A DNA stretch of 64,000 nucleotides from Channa striata (lineage: Eukaryota; Chordata; Actinopteri; Anabantiformes; Channidae), in assembly GCA_033026295.1 (NCBI GenBank), contig JAUPFM010000123.1, positions 33,857 through 97,856 of the forward strand, written 5' to 3'. Of the stretch, positions 35,001-49,670 are shown in pieces (positions within the stretch are counted from its first letter, which is position 1; each line of letters begins with the position of its first letter). Made by a program: the position numbers and the translations under genes. The notes under the pieces are model-generated. The model made no database searches and was not told where the DNA came from. It saw only the letters and a list, made by a program, of their open reading frames with translations.

Positions 35001-38000
35001 CTGCACCAAACTCAAATAAAACAATGTCTGCCTTCTTATTTAGCCTAAATCCACTCAGCAGAACATATACACAAGCTTGTGGGATGTTTCCTTAAAAGAC
35101 AGAAAATGCTTGTAATTCAAGCATCCTTTTATGCTCATAATCGCCTTTTCTCAGTGAGAAAATGCTGTTTTGAAGCCAAGCTTGTATATAACAATTTCTG
35201 CACCAAACTCAAATAAAACTGTGTCTGCCTTCTTATTTAGCCTAAATCCACTCAGCAGAACATATATACAAGCTTGTGGGATGTTTCCTTAAAAGACAGT
35301 AAATGCATGTAATTCAAGCATCCTTTTATGCTCGCAATCGCCTTTTCTCAGCGAGAAAATGCTGTTTTGAAGCCAAGCTTGTATTGAACAATTTCTGCAC
35401 AAAACTCAAATAAAACTGTGTCTGCCTTCTTATTTAGCCTAAATCAACTCAGCAGAACATATAAACAAGCTTGTGGGATGTTTCCTTAAAAGACAGTAAA
35501 TGCATGTAATTCAAGCATCCTTTTATGCTCTTAATCGCCTTTTCTCAGCGAGAAAATGCTGTTTTGAAGCCAAGCTTGTATTGAACAATTTCTGCACCAA
35601 ACTCAAATAAAACTGTGTCTGCCTTCTTATTTAGCCTAAATCCACTCAGCAGAACATATAAACAAGCTTGTGGGATGTTTCCTTAAAAGACAGTAAATGC
35701 ATGTAATTCAAGCATCCTTTTATGCTCGCAATCGCCTTTTCTTTGCGAGAAAAAGGCTGTTTTGAAGCCAAGCTTGTATTGAACAATTTCTGCACAAAAC
35801 TCAAATAAAACTGTGTCTGCCTTCTTATTTAGCCTAAATCCACTCAGGAGAGACTGAAAATAAGCTTGTGGGATGTTTCCTTAAAGACAGTAAATGCATG
35901 TAATTCAAGCATCCTTTTGTGCTCATAATCGCCTTTTCTCAGCGAGAAAATGCTGTTTTGAAGCCAAGCTTGTACTGAACAATTTCTGCACCAAACTCAA
36001 ATAAAACTGTGTCTGCCTTCTTATTTAGCCTAAATCCACTCAGCAGAACATATAAACAAGCTTGTGGGATGTTTCCTTAAAAGACAGTAAATGCATGTAA
36101 TTCAAGCATCCTTTTATGCTCGCAATCGCCTTTTCTCAGCGAGAAAATGCTGTTTTGAAGCCAAGCTTGTATTGAACAATTTCTGCACCAAACTCAAATA
36201 AAACTGTGTCTGCCTTCTTATTTAGCCTAAATCCACTCAGCAGAACATATAAACAAGCTTGTGGGATGTTTCCTTAAAAGACAGTAAATGCATGTAATTC
36301 AAGCATCCTTTTATGCTTTTTCAGAATCGCCTTTTCTCAGCGAGAAAATGCTGTTTTGAAGCCAAGCCTGTATTGAACAATTTCTGCACAAAACTCAAAT
36401 AAAACTGTGTCTGCCTTCTTATTTAGCCTAAATCCAATCAGGAGAGACTGAAAATAAGCTTGTGGCATGTTTCCTTAAAAGACAGTAAATGCATGTAATT
36501 CAAGCATCCTTTTATGCTCGTAATCGCTTTTTCTCAGCGAGAAAATGCTGTTTTGAAGCCAAGCTTGTACTGAACAATTTCTGCACCAAACTCAAATAAA
36601 ACTGTGTCTGCCTTCTTATTTAGCCTCAATCCAATCAGGAGAGACTTAAAATAAGCTTGTGGCATATTTCCTTAAAAGACAGTAAATGCATGTAATTCAA
36701 GCATCCTTTTATGCTCATAATCGCCTTTTCTCAGCGAGAAAATGCTGTTTTGAAGCCAAGCTTGTACTGAACAATTTCTGCACCAAACTCAAATAAAACT
36801 GTGTCTGCCTTCTTATTTAGCCTAAATCCACTCAGCAGAACATATAAACAAGCTTGTGGGATGTTTCCTTAAAAGACAGTAAATGCATGTAATTCAAGCA
36901 TCCTTTTATGCTCAATCGCCTTTTCTCAGCGAGAAAATGCTGTTTTGAAGCCAAGCTTGTATTTAACAATTTCTGCACAAAACTCAAATAAAACTGTGTC
37001 TGCCTTCTTATTTAGCCTAAATCCACTCAGCAGAACATAAATACAAGCTTGTGGGATGTTTCCTTAAAAGACAGTAAATGCATGTAATTCAAGCATCCTT
37101 TTATGCTCGCAATCGCCTTTTCTCAGCGAGAAAATGCTGTTTTGAAGCCAAGCTTGTATTGAACAATTTCTGCACAAAACTCAAATAAAACTGTGTCTGC
37201 CTTCTTATTTAGCCTAAATCCAATCAGGAGAGACTGAAAATAAGCTTGTGGCATGTTTCCTTAAAAGACAGTAAATGCATGTAATTCAAGCATCCTTTCA
37301 TGCTCGCAATCGCTTTTTCTCAGCGAGAAAATGCTGTTTTAAGCCAAGCTTGTACTGAACAATTTCTGCACCAAACTCAAATAAAACTGTGTCTGCCTTC
37401 TTATTTAGCCTCAATCCAATCAGGAGAGACTTAAAATAAGCTTGTGGCATATTTCCTTAAAAGACAGTAAATGCATGTAATTCAAGCAACCTTTTATGCT
37501 CGCATAATCGCTTTTTCTCAGCGAGAAAATGCTGTTTTGAAGGCAAGCTTGTATTGAACAATTTCTGCACCAAACTCAAATAAAACAATGTCTGCCTTCT
37601 TATTTAGCCTAAATCCACTCAGCAGAACAGATAAACAAGCTTGTGGGATGTTTCCTTAAAAGACAGTAAATGCATGTAATTCAAGCATCCTTTTATGCTC
37701 ATAATCGCCTTTTCTCAGCGAGAAAATGCTGTTTTGAAGCCAAGCTTGTATTGAACAATTTCTGCACAAAACTCAAATAAAACTGTGTCTGCCTTCTTAT
37801 TTAGCCTAAATCCAATCAGGAGAGACTGAAAATAAGCTTGTGGCATGTTTCCTTAAAAGACAGTAAATGCATGTAATTCAAGCATCCTTTTATGCTCGCA
37901 ATCGCCTTTCCTCAGCGAGAAAATGCTGTTTTGAAGCCAAGCTTGTATTTAACAATTTCTGCACAAAACTCAAATAAAACTGTGTCTGCCTTCTTATTTA

Positions 38001-41000
38001 GCCTAAATCCACTCAGCAGAACATATATACAAGCTTGTGGGATGTTTCCTTAAAAGACAGTAAATGCATGTAATTCAAGCATCCTTTTATGCTCATAATC
38101 GCCTTTTCTCAGCGAGAAAATGCTGTTTTAAAGCCAAGCTTGTATTTAACAATTTCTGCACAAAACTCAAATAAAACTGTGTCTGCCTTCTTATTTAGCC
38201 TAAATCCACTCAGCAGAACATATATACAAGCTTGTGGGATGTTTCCTTAAAAGACAGTAAATGCATGTAATTCAAGCATCCTTTTATGCTCATAATCGCC
38301 TTTTCTCAGCGAGAAAATGCTGTTTTGAAGCCAAGCTTGTATTGAACAATTTCTGCACAAAACTCAAATAAAACTGTGTCTGCCTTCTTATTTAGCCTAA
38401 ATCCAATCAGGAGAGACTGAAAATAAGCTTGTGGCATGTTTCCTTAAAAGACAGTAAATGCATGTAATTCAAGCATCCTTTTATGCTTTCAATCGCCTTT
38501 TCTCAGCGAGAAAATGCTGTTTGAAGCCAAGCTTGTATTGAACAATTTCTGCACAAAACTCAAATAAAACTGTGTCTGCCTTCTTATTTAGCCTAAATCC
38601 AATCAGGAGAGACTGAAAATAAGCTTGTGGCATGTTTCCTTAAAAGACAGTAAATGCATGTAATTCAAGCATCCTTTTATGCTCTTAATCGCCTTTCCTT
38701 TGCGAGAAAATGCTGTTTTGAAGCCAAGCTTGTATTTAACAATTTCTGCACAAAACTCAAATAAAACTGTGTCTGCCTTCTTATTTAGCCTAAATCCACT
38801 CAGCAGAACATATATACAAGCTTGTGGGATGTTTCCTTAAAAGACAGTAAATACATGTAATTCAAGCATCCTTTTATGCTTCAATCGCCTTTTTCTCAGC
38901 GAGAAAATGCTGTTTTGAATCCAAGCTTGTATTGAACAATTTCTGCACAAAACTCAAATAAAACTGTGTCTGCCTTCTTATTTAGCCTAAATCCAATCAG
39001 GAGAGACTGAAAATAAGCTTGTGGCATGTTTCCTTAAAAGACAGTAAATGCATGTAATTCAAGCATCCTTTCATGCTCGCAATCGCTTTTTCTCAGCGAG
39101 AAAATGCTGTTTTGAAGCCAAGCTTGTACTGAACAATTTCTGCACCAAACTCAAATAAAACTGTGTCTGCCTTCTTATTTGGCCTAAATCCAATCAGGAG
39201 AGACTTAAAATAAGCTTGTGGCATATTTCCTTAAAAGACAGTAAATGCATGTAATTCAAGCAACCTTTTATGCTCAATCGCTTTTTCTCAGCGAGAAAAT
39301 GCTGTTTTGAAGGCAAGCTTGTATTGAACAATTTCTGCACCAAACTCAAATAAAACAATGTCTGCCTTCTTATTTAGCCTAAATCCACTCAGCAGAACAT
39401 ATACACAAGCTTGTGGGATGTTTCCTTAAAAGACAGAAAATGCTTGTAATTCAAGCATCCTTTTATGCTCTTAATCGCCTTTTCTCAGTGAGAAAATGCT
39501 GTTTTGAAGCCAAGCTTGTATATAACAATTTCTGCACCAAACTCAAATAAAACTGTGTCTGCCTTCTTATTTAGCCTAAATCCACTCAGCAGAACATATA
39601 TACAAGCTTGTGGGATGTTTCCTTAAAAGACAGTAAATGCATGTAATTCAAGCATCCTTTTATGCTCGTAATCGCCTTTTCTCAGCGAGAAAATGCTGTT
39701 TTGAAGCCAAGCTTGTATTGAACAATTTCTGCACAAAACTCAAATAAAACTGTGTCTGCCTTCTTATTTAGCCTAAATCAACTCAGCAGAACATATAAAC
39801 AAGCTTGTGGGATGTTTCCTTAAAAGACAGTAAATGCATGTAATTCAAGCATCCTTTTATGCTCATAATCGCCTTTTCTCAGCGAGAAAATGCTGTTTTG
39901 AAGCCAAGCTTGTATTGAACAATTTCTGCACCAAACTCAAATAAAACTGTGTCTGCCTTCTTATTTAGCCTAAATCCACTCAGCAGAACATATAAACAAG
40001 CTTGTGGGATGTTTCCTTAAAAGACAGTAAATGCATGTAATTCAAGCATCCTTTTATGCTCATAATCGCCTTTTCTTTGCGAGAAAAAGGCTGTTTTGAA
40101 GCCAAGCTTGTATTGAACAATTTCTGCACAAAACTCAAATAAAACTGTGTCTGCCTTCTTATTTAGCCTAAATCCACTCAGGAGAGACTGAAAATAAGCT
40201 TGTGGATGTTTCCTTAAAAGACAGTAAATGCATGTAATTCAAGCATCCTTTTGTGCTCGCAATCGCCTTTTCTCAGCGAGAAAATGCTGTTTTGAAGCCA
40301 AGCTTGTACTGAACAATTTCTGCACCAAACTCAAATAAAACTGTGTCTGCCTTCTTATTTAGCCTAAATCCACTCAGCAGAACATATAAACAAGCTTGTG
40401 GGATGTTTCCTTAAAAGACAGTAAATGCATGTAATTCAAGCATCCTTTTATGCTGCATAATCGCCTTTTCTCAGCGAGAAAATGCTGTTTTGAAGCCAAG
40501 CTTGTATATAACAATTTCTGCACCAAACTCAAATAAAACTGTGTCTGCCTTCTTATTTAGCCTAAATCCACTCAGCATATAAACAAGCTTGTGGGATGTT
40601 TCCTTAAAAGACAGTAAATGCATGTAATTCAAGCATCCTTTTATGTTTAATCGCCTTTTCTCAGCGAGAAAATGCTGTTTTGAAGCCAAGCTTGTATTGA
40701 ACAATTTCTGCACCAAACTCAAATAAAACTGTGTCTGCCTTCTTATTTAGCCTAAATCCACTCAGGAGAGACTGAAAATAAGCTTGTGGGATGTTTCCTT
40801 AAAAGACAGTAAATGCATGTAATTCAAGCATCTTTTATTCTCGCAATCGCCTTTTCTCAGCGAGAAAATGCTGTTTTGAAGCCAAGCTTGTACTGAACAA
40901 TTTCTGCACAAAACTCAAATAAAACTGTGTCTGCCTTCTTATTTAGCCTAAATCCACTCAGCAGAACATATAAACAAGCTTGTGGGATGTTTCCTTAAAA

Positions 41001-44000
41001 GACAGTAAATGCATGTAATTCAAGCATCCTTTTATGCTCGCATAATCGCCTTTTCTCAGCGAGAAAATGCTGTTTTGAAGCCAAGCCTGTATTGAACAAT
41101 TTCTGCACAAAACTCAAATAAAACTGTGTCTGCCTTCTTATTTAGCCTAAATCCAATCAGGAGAGACTGAAAATAAGCTTGTGGCATGTTTCCTTAAAAG
41201 ACAGTAAATGCATGTAATTCAAGCATCCTTTTATGCTCGCAATCGCTTTTTCTCAGCGAGAAAATGCTGTTTTGAAGCCAAGCTTGTACTGAACAATTTC
41301 TGCACCAAACTCAAATAAAACTGTGTCTGCCTTCTTATTTAGCCTCAATCCAATCAGGAGAGACTTAAAATAAGCTTGTGGCATATTTCCTTAAAAGACA
41401 GTAAATGCATGTAATTCAAGCATCCTTTTATGCTCATAATCGCCTTTTCTCAGCGAGAAAATGCTGTTTTGAAGCCAAGCTTGTACTGAACAATTTCTGC
41501 ACCAAACTCAAATAAAACTGTGTCTGCCTTCTTATTTAATCTAAATCCACTCAGCAGAACATATAAACAAGCTTGTGGGATGTTTCCTTAAAAGACAGTA
41601 AATGCATGTAATTCAAGCATCCTTTTATGCTCGCAATCGCTTTTTCTCAGCGAGAAAATGCTGTTTTGAAGCCAAGCTTGTATTTAACAATTTCTGCACA
41701 AAACTCAAATAAAACTGTGTCTGCCTTCTTATTTAGCCTAAATCCACTCAGCAGAACATATATACAAGCTTGTGGGATGTTTCCTTAAAAGACAGTAAAT
41801 GCATGTAATTCAAGCATCCTTTTATGCTCAGAATCGCCTTTTCTCAGCGAGAAAATGCTGTTTTGAAGCCAAGCTTGTACTGAACAATTTCTGCACCAAA
41901 CTCAAATAAAACTGTGTCTGCCTTCTTATTTAGCCTAAATCCACTCAGCAGAACATATAAACAAGCTTGTGGGATGTTTCCTTAAAAGACAGTAAATGCA
42001 TGTAATTCAAGCATCCTTTTATGCTCATAATCGCCTTTTCTCAGCGAGAAAATGCTGTTTTGAAGCCAAGCTTGTATTTAACAATTTCTGCACAAAACTC
42101 AAATAAAACTGTGTCTGCCTTCTTATTTAGCCTAAATCCACTCAGCAGAACATATATACAAGCTTGTGGGATGTTTCCTTAAAAGACAGTAAATGCATGT
42201 AATTCAAGCATCCTTTTATGCTCGTAATCGCCTTTTCTCAGCGAGAAAATGCTGTTTTGAAGCCAAGCTTGTATTGAACAATTTCTGCACAAAACTCAAA
42301 TAAAACTGTGTCTGCCTTCTTATTTAGCCTAAATCCAATCAGGAGAGACTGAAAATAAGCTTGTGGCATGTTTCCTTAAAAGACAGTAAATGCATGTAAT
42401 TCAAGCATCCTTTCATGCTTTCGCAATCGCTTTTTCTCAGCGAGAAAATGCTGTTTTGAAGCCAAGCTTGTACTGAACAATTTCTGCACCAAACTCAAAT
42501 AAAACTGTGTCTGCCTTCTTATTTAGCCTCAATCCAATCAGGAGAGACTTAAAATAAGCTTGTGGCATATTTCCTTAAAAGACAGTAAATGCATGTAATT
42601 CAAGCAACCTTTTATGTCATAATCGCTTTTTCTCAGCGAGAAAATGCTGTTTTGAAGGCAAGCTTGTATTGAACAATTTCTGCACCAAACTCAAATAAAA
42701 CAATGTCTGCCTTCTTATTTAGCCTAAATCCACTCAGCAGAACATATACACAAGCTTGTGGGATGTTTCCTTAAAAGACAGAAAATGCATGTAATTCAAG
42801 CATCCTTTTATGCTCGCAATCGCCTTTTCTCAGCGAGAAAATGCTGTTTTGAAGCCAAGCTTGTATATAACAATTTCTGCACCAAACTCAAATAAAACTG
42901 TGTCTGCCTTCTTATTTAGCCTAAATCCACTCAGCAGAACATATACACAAGCTTGTGGGATGTTTCCTTAAAGACAGTAAATGCTTGTAATTCAAGCATC
43001 CTTTTATGATCGCAATCGCGTTTTCTTTTGAGAAAATGCTGTTTTGAAGCCAAGCTTGTATTGAACAATTTCTGCACAAAACTCAAATAAAACTGTGTCT
43101 GCCTTCTTATTTAGCCTAAATCCACTCAGCAGAACATATATACAAGCTTGTGGGATGTTTCCTTAAAAGACAGTAAATGCATGTAATTCAAGCATCCTTT
43201 TATGCTCGCAATCGCCTTTTCTCAGCGAGAAAATGCTGTTTTGAAGCCAAGCTTGTATTGAACAATTTCTGCACAAAACTCAAATAAAACTGTGTCTGCC
43301 TTCTTATTTAGCCTAAATCCACTCAGCAGAACATATATACAAGCTTGTGGGATGTTTCCTTAAAAGACAGTAAATGCATGTAATTCAAGCATCCTTTTAT
43401 GCTGTAATCGCCTTTTCTCAGCGAGAAAATGCTGTTTTGAAGCCAAGCTTGTATTGAACAATTTCTGCACAAAACTCAAATAAAACTGTGTCTGCCTTCT
43501 TTTTAGCCTAAATCCAATCAGGAGAGACTGAAAATAAGCTTGTGGCATGTTTCCTTAAAAGACAGTAAATGCATGTAATTCAAGCATCCTTTTATGCTAC
43601 TTAATCGCTTTTTCTCAGCGAGAAAATGCTGTTTGAAGCCAAGCTTGTACAGAACAATTTCTGCACCAAACTCAAATAAAACTGTGTCTGCCTTCTTATT
43701 TAGCCTAAATCCACTCAGCAGAACATATATACAAGCTTGTGGGATGTTTCCTTAAAAGACAGTAAATGCATGTAATTCAAGCATCCTTTTATGCTTTAAT
43801 CGCCTTTTCTCAGCGAGAAAATGCTGTTTTGAAGCCAAGCTTGTATTGAACAATTTCTGCACAAAACTCAAATAAAACTGTGTCTGCCTTCTTTTTAGCC
43901 TAAATCCAATCAGGAGAGACTGAAAATAAGCTTGTGGCATGTTTCCTTAAAAGACAGTAAATGCATGTAATTCAAGCATCCTTTTATGCTCGCAATCGCT

Positions 44001-45540
44001 TTTTCTCAGCGAGAAAATGCTGTTTTGAACCAAGCTTGTACAGAACAATTTCTGCACCAAACTCAAATAAAACTGTGTCTGCCTTCTTATTTAGCCTCAA
44101 TCCAATCAGGAGAGACTTAAAATAAGCTTGTGGCATATTTCCTTAAAAGACAGTAAATGCATGTAATTCAAGCATCCTTTTATGCTCATAATCGCCTTTT
44201 CTCAGCGAGAAAATGCTGTTTTGAAGCCAAGCTTGTACTGAACAACAATTTCTGCACCAAACTCAAATAAAACTGTGTCTGCCTTCTTATTTAGCCTAAA
44301 TCCACTCAGCAGAACATATAAACAAGCTTGTGGATGTTTCCTTAAAAGACAGTAAATGCATGTAATTCAAGCATCCTTTTATGCTCATAATCGCCTTTTC
44401 TCAGCGAGAAAATGCTGTTTTGAAGCCAAGCTTGTATTTAACAATTTCTGCACAAAACTCAAATAAAACTGTGTCTGCCTTCTTATTTAGCCTAAATCCA
44501 CTCAGCAGAACATATATACAAGCTTGTGGGATGTTTCCTTAAAAGACAGTAAATGCATTGTAATTCAAGCATCCTTTTATGCTCGCAATCGCCTTTTCTC
44601 AGCGAGAAAATGCTGTTTTGAAGCCAAGCTTGTATTGAACAATTTCTGCACAAAACTCAAATAAAACTGTGTCTGCCTTCTTATTTAGCCTAAATCCAAT
44701 CAGGAGAGACTGAAAATAAGCTTGTGGCATGTTTCCTTAAAAGACAGTAAATGCATGTAATTCAAGCATCCTTTTATGCTCGCAATCGCTTTTTCTCAGC
44801 GAGAAAATGCTGTTTTGAAGCCAAGCTTGTACTGAACAATTTCTGCACCAAACTCAAATAAAACTGTGTCTGCCTTCTTATTTAGCCTCAATCCAATCAG
44901 GAGAGACTGAAAATAAGCTTGTGGCATATTTCCTTAAAAGACAGTAAATGCATGTAATTCAAGCAACCTTTTATGCTCGCAATCGCTTTTTCTCAGCGAG
45001 AAAATGCTGTTTTGAAGGCAAGCTTGTATTGAACAATTTCTGCACCAAACTCAAATAAAACAATGTCTGCCTTCTTATTTAGCCTAAATCCACTCAGCAG
45101 AACATATACACAAGCTTGTGGGATGTTTCCTTAAAAGACAGAAAATGCATGTAATTCAAGCATCCTTTTATGCTCGCAATCGCCTTTTCTCAGCGAGAAA
45201 ATGCTGTTTTGAAGCCAAGCTTGTATATAACAATTTCTGCACCAAACTCAAATAAAACTGTGTCTGCCTTCTTATTTAGCCTAAATCCACTCAGCAGAAC
45301 ATATACACAAGCTTGTGGGATGTTTCCTTAAAAGACAGTAAATGCATGTAATTCAAGCATCCTTTTATGCTCGCAATCGCCTTTTCTCAGCGAGAAAATG
45401 CTGTTTTGAAGCCAAGCTTGTACTGAACAATTTCTGCACCAAACTCAAATAAAACTGTGTCTGCCTTCTTATTTAGCCTAAATCCACTCAGCATATAAAC
45501 AAGCTTGTGGCATGTTTCCTTAAAAGACAGTAAATGCATG
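32061..45540 (+). repeat. Mixed HOR domain with long-range (20-22-monomer) duplications
   Basis: The CCTTTCATGCT marker occurs near 33353, 34732, 37297, 39068 and 42411. Spacings of 3,944 bp (33353 to 37297) and 4,336 bp (34732 to 39068) correspond to 20 and 22 monomers and link equivalent neighbours, such as AAGGCAAG with AAAACAATG monomers and the CTTTGCGAGAAAAAGG monomers near 35741 and 40077. A shortened CTCAGCATATAAAC form (loss of about 6 bp) appears near 40571 and 45487. Confidence 0.75.
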
Positions 45541-48500
45541 TAATTCAAGCAACCTTTTATGCTCGCAATCGCTTTTTCTCAGCGAGAAAATGCTGTTTTG
45601 AAGCCAAGCTTGTACTGAACATTTTCTGCACCAAACTCAAATAAAACTGTGTCTTCCTTCTTATTTAGCCTAAATCCACTCAGCAGAACATATACACAAG
45701 CTTGTGGGATGTTTCCTTAAAAGACAGTAAATGCTTGTAATTCAAGCATCCTTTTATGATCGCAATCGCCTTTTCTTTGCGAGAAAATGCTGTTTTGAAG
45801 CCAAGCTTGTATTGAACAATTTCTGCACAAAACTCAAATAAAACTGTGTCTGCCTTCTTATTTAGCCTAAATCCACTCAGGAGAGACTGAAAATAAGCTT
45901 GTGGGATGTTTCCTTAAAAGACAGTAAATGCTTGTAATTCAAGCATCCTTTTATGATCGCAATCGCCTTTTCTTTGCGAGAAAATGCTGTTTTGAAGCCA
46001 AGCTTGTATTGAACAATTTCTGCACAAAACTCAAATAAAACTGTGTCTGCCTTCTTATTTAGCCTAAATCCACTCAGGAGAGACTGAAAATAAGCTTGTG
46101 GGATGTTTCCTAAAAGACAGTAAATGCATGTAATTCAAGCATCCTTTTGTGCTCGCAATCGCCTTTTCTCAGCGAGAAAATGCTGTTTTGAAGCCAAGCT
46201 TGTACTGAACAATTTCTGCACCAAACTCAAATAAAACTGTGTCTGCCTTCTTATTTAGCCTCAATCCAATCAGGAGAGACTTAAAATAAGCTTGTGGCAT
46301 ATTTCCTTAAAAGACAGTAAATGCATGTAATTCAAGCATCCTTTTATGCTATAATCGCCTTTTCTCAGCGAGAAAATGCTGTTTTGAAGCCAAGCTTGTA
46401 TTGAACAATTTCTGCACAAAACTCAAATAAAACTGTGTCTGCCTTCTTATTTAGCCTAAATCCACTCAGCAGAACATATATACAAGCTTGTGGGATGTTT
46501 CCTTAAAAGACAGTAAATGCATGTAATTCAAGCATCCTTTTATGCTCATAATCGCCTTTTCTCAGCGAGAAAATGCTGTTTTGAAGCCAAGCTTGTATTG
46601 AACAATTTCTGCACAAAACTCAAATAAAACTGTGTCTGCCTTCTTATTTAGCCTAAATCCAATCAGGAGAGACTGAAAATAAGCTTGTGGCATGTTTCCT
46701 TAAAAGACAGTAAATGCATGTAATTCAAGCATCCTTTTATGCTCGCAATCGCCTTTTCTCAGCGAGAAAATGCTGTTTGAAGCCAAGCTTGTATTTAACA
46801 ATTTCTGCACAAAACTCAAATAAAACTGTGTCTGCCTTCTTATTTAGCCTAAATCCACTCAGCAGAACATATATACAAGCTTGTGGGATGTTTCCTTAAA
46901 AGACAGTAAATGCATGTAATTCAAGCATCCTTTTATGCTCATAATCGCCTTTTCTCAGCGAGAAAATGCTGTTTTGAAGCCAAGCTTGTATTGAACAATT
47001 TCTGCACCAAACTCAAATAAAACTGTGTCTGCCTTCTTATTTAGCCTAAATCCAATCAGGAGAGACTGAAAATAAGCTTGTGGCATGTTTCCTTAAAAGA
47101 CAGTAAATGCATGTAATTCAAGCAACCTTTTATGCTCTGTAATCGCTTTTTCTCAGCGAGAAAATGCTGTTTTGAAGCCAAGCTTGTACTGAACATTTTC
47201 TGCACCAAACTCAAATAAAACTGTGTCTGCCTTCTTATTTAGCCTAAATCCACTCAGCAGAACATATACACAAGCTTTGGGATGTTTCCTTAAAAGACAG
47301 TAAATGCTTGTAATTCAAGCATCCTTTTATGATCGCAATCGCCTTTTCTTTTTGAGAAAATGCTGTTTTGAAGCCAAGCTTGTATTGAACAATTTCTGCA
47401 CAAAACTCAAATAAAACTGTGTCTGCCTTCTTATTTAGCCTAAATCCACTCAGGAGAGACTGAAAATAAGCTTGTGGGATGTTTCCTTAAAAGACAGTAA
47501 ATGCTTGTAATTCAAGCATCCTTTTATGATCGCAATCGCCTTTTCTTTGCGAGAAAATGCTGTTTTGAAGCCAAGCTTGTATTGAACAATTTCTGCACAA
47601 AACTCAAATAAAACTGTGTCTGCCTTCTTATTTAGCCTAAATCCACTCAGGAGAGACTGAAAATAAGCTTGTGGGATGTTTCCTTAAAAGACAGTAAATG
47701 CATGTAATTCAAGCATCCTTTTGTGCTATGCAATCGCCTTTTCTCAGCGAGAAAATGCTGTTTTAAAGCCAAGCTTGTACTGAACAATTTCTGCACCAAA
47801 CTCAAATAAAACTGTGTCTGCCTTCTTATTTAGCCTCAATCCAATCAGGAGAGACTTAAAATAAGCTTGTGGCATATTTCCTTAAAAGACAGTAAATGCA
47901 TGTAATTCAAGCATCCTTTTATGCTCATGAATCGCCTTTTCTCAGCGAGAAAATGCTGTTTTAAACCAAGCTTGTATTGAACAATTTCTGCACAAAACTC
48001 AAATAAAACTGTGTCTGCCTTCTTATTTAGCCTAAATCCACTCAGCAGAACATATATACAAGCTTGTGGGATGTTTCCTTAAAAGACAGTAAATGCATGT
48101 AATTCAAGCATCCTTTTATGCTCGCAATCGCCTTTTCTCAGCGAGAAAATGCTGTTTTGAAGCCAAGCTTGTATTGAACAATTTCTGCACAAAACTCAAA
48201 TAAAACTGTGTCTGCCTTCTTATTTAGCCTAAATCCAATCAGGAGAGACTGAAAATAAGCTTGTGGCATGTTTCCTTAAAAGACAGTAAATGCATGTAAT
48301 TCAAGCATCCTTTTATGCTCATAATCGCCTTTTCTCAGCGAGAAAATGCTGTTTTGAAGCCAAGCTTGTATTTAACAATTTCTGCACAAAACTCAAATAA
48401 AACTGTGTCTGCCTTCTTATTTAGCCTAAATCCACTCAGCAGAACATATATACAAGCTTGTGGGATGTTTCCTTAAAAGACAGTAAATGCATGTAATTCA

Positions 48501-48680
48501 AGCATCCTTTTATGCTCATAATCGCCTTTTCTCAGCGAGAAAATGCTGTTTTAAACCAAGCTTGTATATAACAATTTCTGCACCAAACTCAAATAAAACA
48601 GTGTCTGCCTTCTTATTTAGCCTAAATCCAATCAGGAGAGACTGAAAATAAACTTGTGGGATGTTTCCTTAAAAGACAGT
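45541..48680 (+). repeat. Tandem pair of 1,574-bp octamer HORs
   Basis: GAACATTTTCTG at 45618 and 47192, and the CCTCAATCC marker at 46260 and 47834, are both exactly 1,574 bp apart. Between them lie two adjacent monomers carrying ATGATCGCAATCG with CTTTGCGAG or its TTTTTGAG variant, then one with CCTTTTGTGCT, in the same order in both units. Confidence 0.85.
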
Positions 48681-49670
48681 AAATGCATGTAATTCAAGCA
48701 TCCTTTTATGCTGCAATCGCCTTTTCTCAGCGAGAAAATGCTGTTTTAAAGCCAAGCTTGTATTGAACAATTTCTGCACCAAACTCAAATAAAACTGTGT
48801 CTGCCTTATTATTTCGCCTAAATCCACTCAGCAGAACATATAAACAAGCTTGTGGGATGTTTCCTTAAAAGACAGTAAATGCATGTAATTCAAGCATCCT
48901 TTTATGCTCGCAATCGCCTTTTCTCAGCGAGAAAATGCTGTTTTGAAGCCAAGCTTGTATTGAACAATTTCTGCACCAAACTCAAATAAAACTGTGTCTG
49001 CCTTCTTATTTAGCCTAAATCCAATCAGGAGAGACTGAAAATAAGCTTGTGGCATGTTTCCTTAAAAGACAGTAAATGCATGTAATTCAAGCAACCTTTT
49101 ATGCTACATAATCGCTTTTTCTCAGCGAGAAAATGCTGTTTAAAGCCAAGCTTGTACTGAACAATTTCTGCACCAAACTCAAATAAAACTGTGTCTGCCT
49201 TCTTATTTAGCCTCAATCCAATCAGGAGAGACTTAAAATAAGCTTGTGGCATATTTCCTTAAAAGACAGTAAATGCATGTAATTCAAGCATCCTTTTATG
49301 CTCGTAATCGCCTTTTCTCAGCGAGAAAATGCTGTTTTAAGCCAAGCTTGTATTGAACAATTTCTGCACAAAACTCAAATAAAACTGTGTCTGCCTTCTT
49401 ATTTAGCCTAAATCCACTCAGCAGAACATATATACAAGCTTGTGGGATGTTTCCTTAAAAGACAGTAAATGCATGTAATTCAAGCATCCTTTTATGCTCT
49501 TAATCACCTTTTCTCAGCGAGAAAATGCTGTTTTGAAGCCAAGCTTGTATTGAACAATTTCTGCACAAAACTCAAATAAAACTGTGTCTGCCTTCTTATT
49601 TAGCCTAAATCCAATCAGGAGAGACTGAAAATAAGCTTGTGGCATGTTTCCTTAAAAGACAGTAAATGCA
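48681..49670 (+). repeat. Ordinary satellite monomers between the octamer pair and the 8.66-kb duplication
   Basis: About five monomers of mixed type. They include one with CTTATTATTTCGCC (about 48807) and another CCTCAATCC marker (49211, seven monomers after the previous one). The 75-codon minus-strand frame here is a repeat by-product. Nothing else is seen. Confidence 0.8.
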
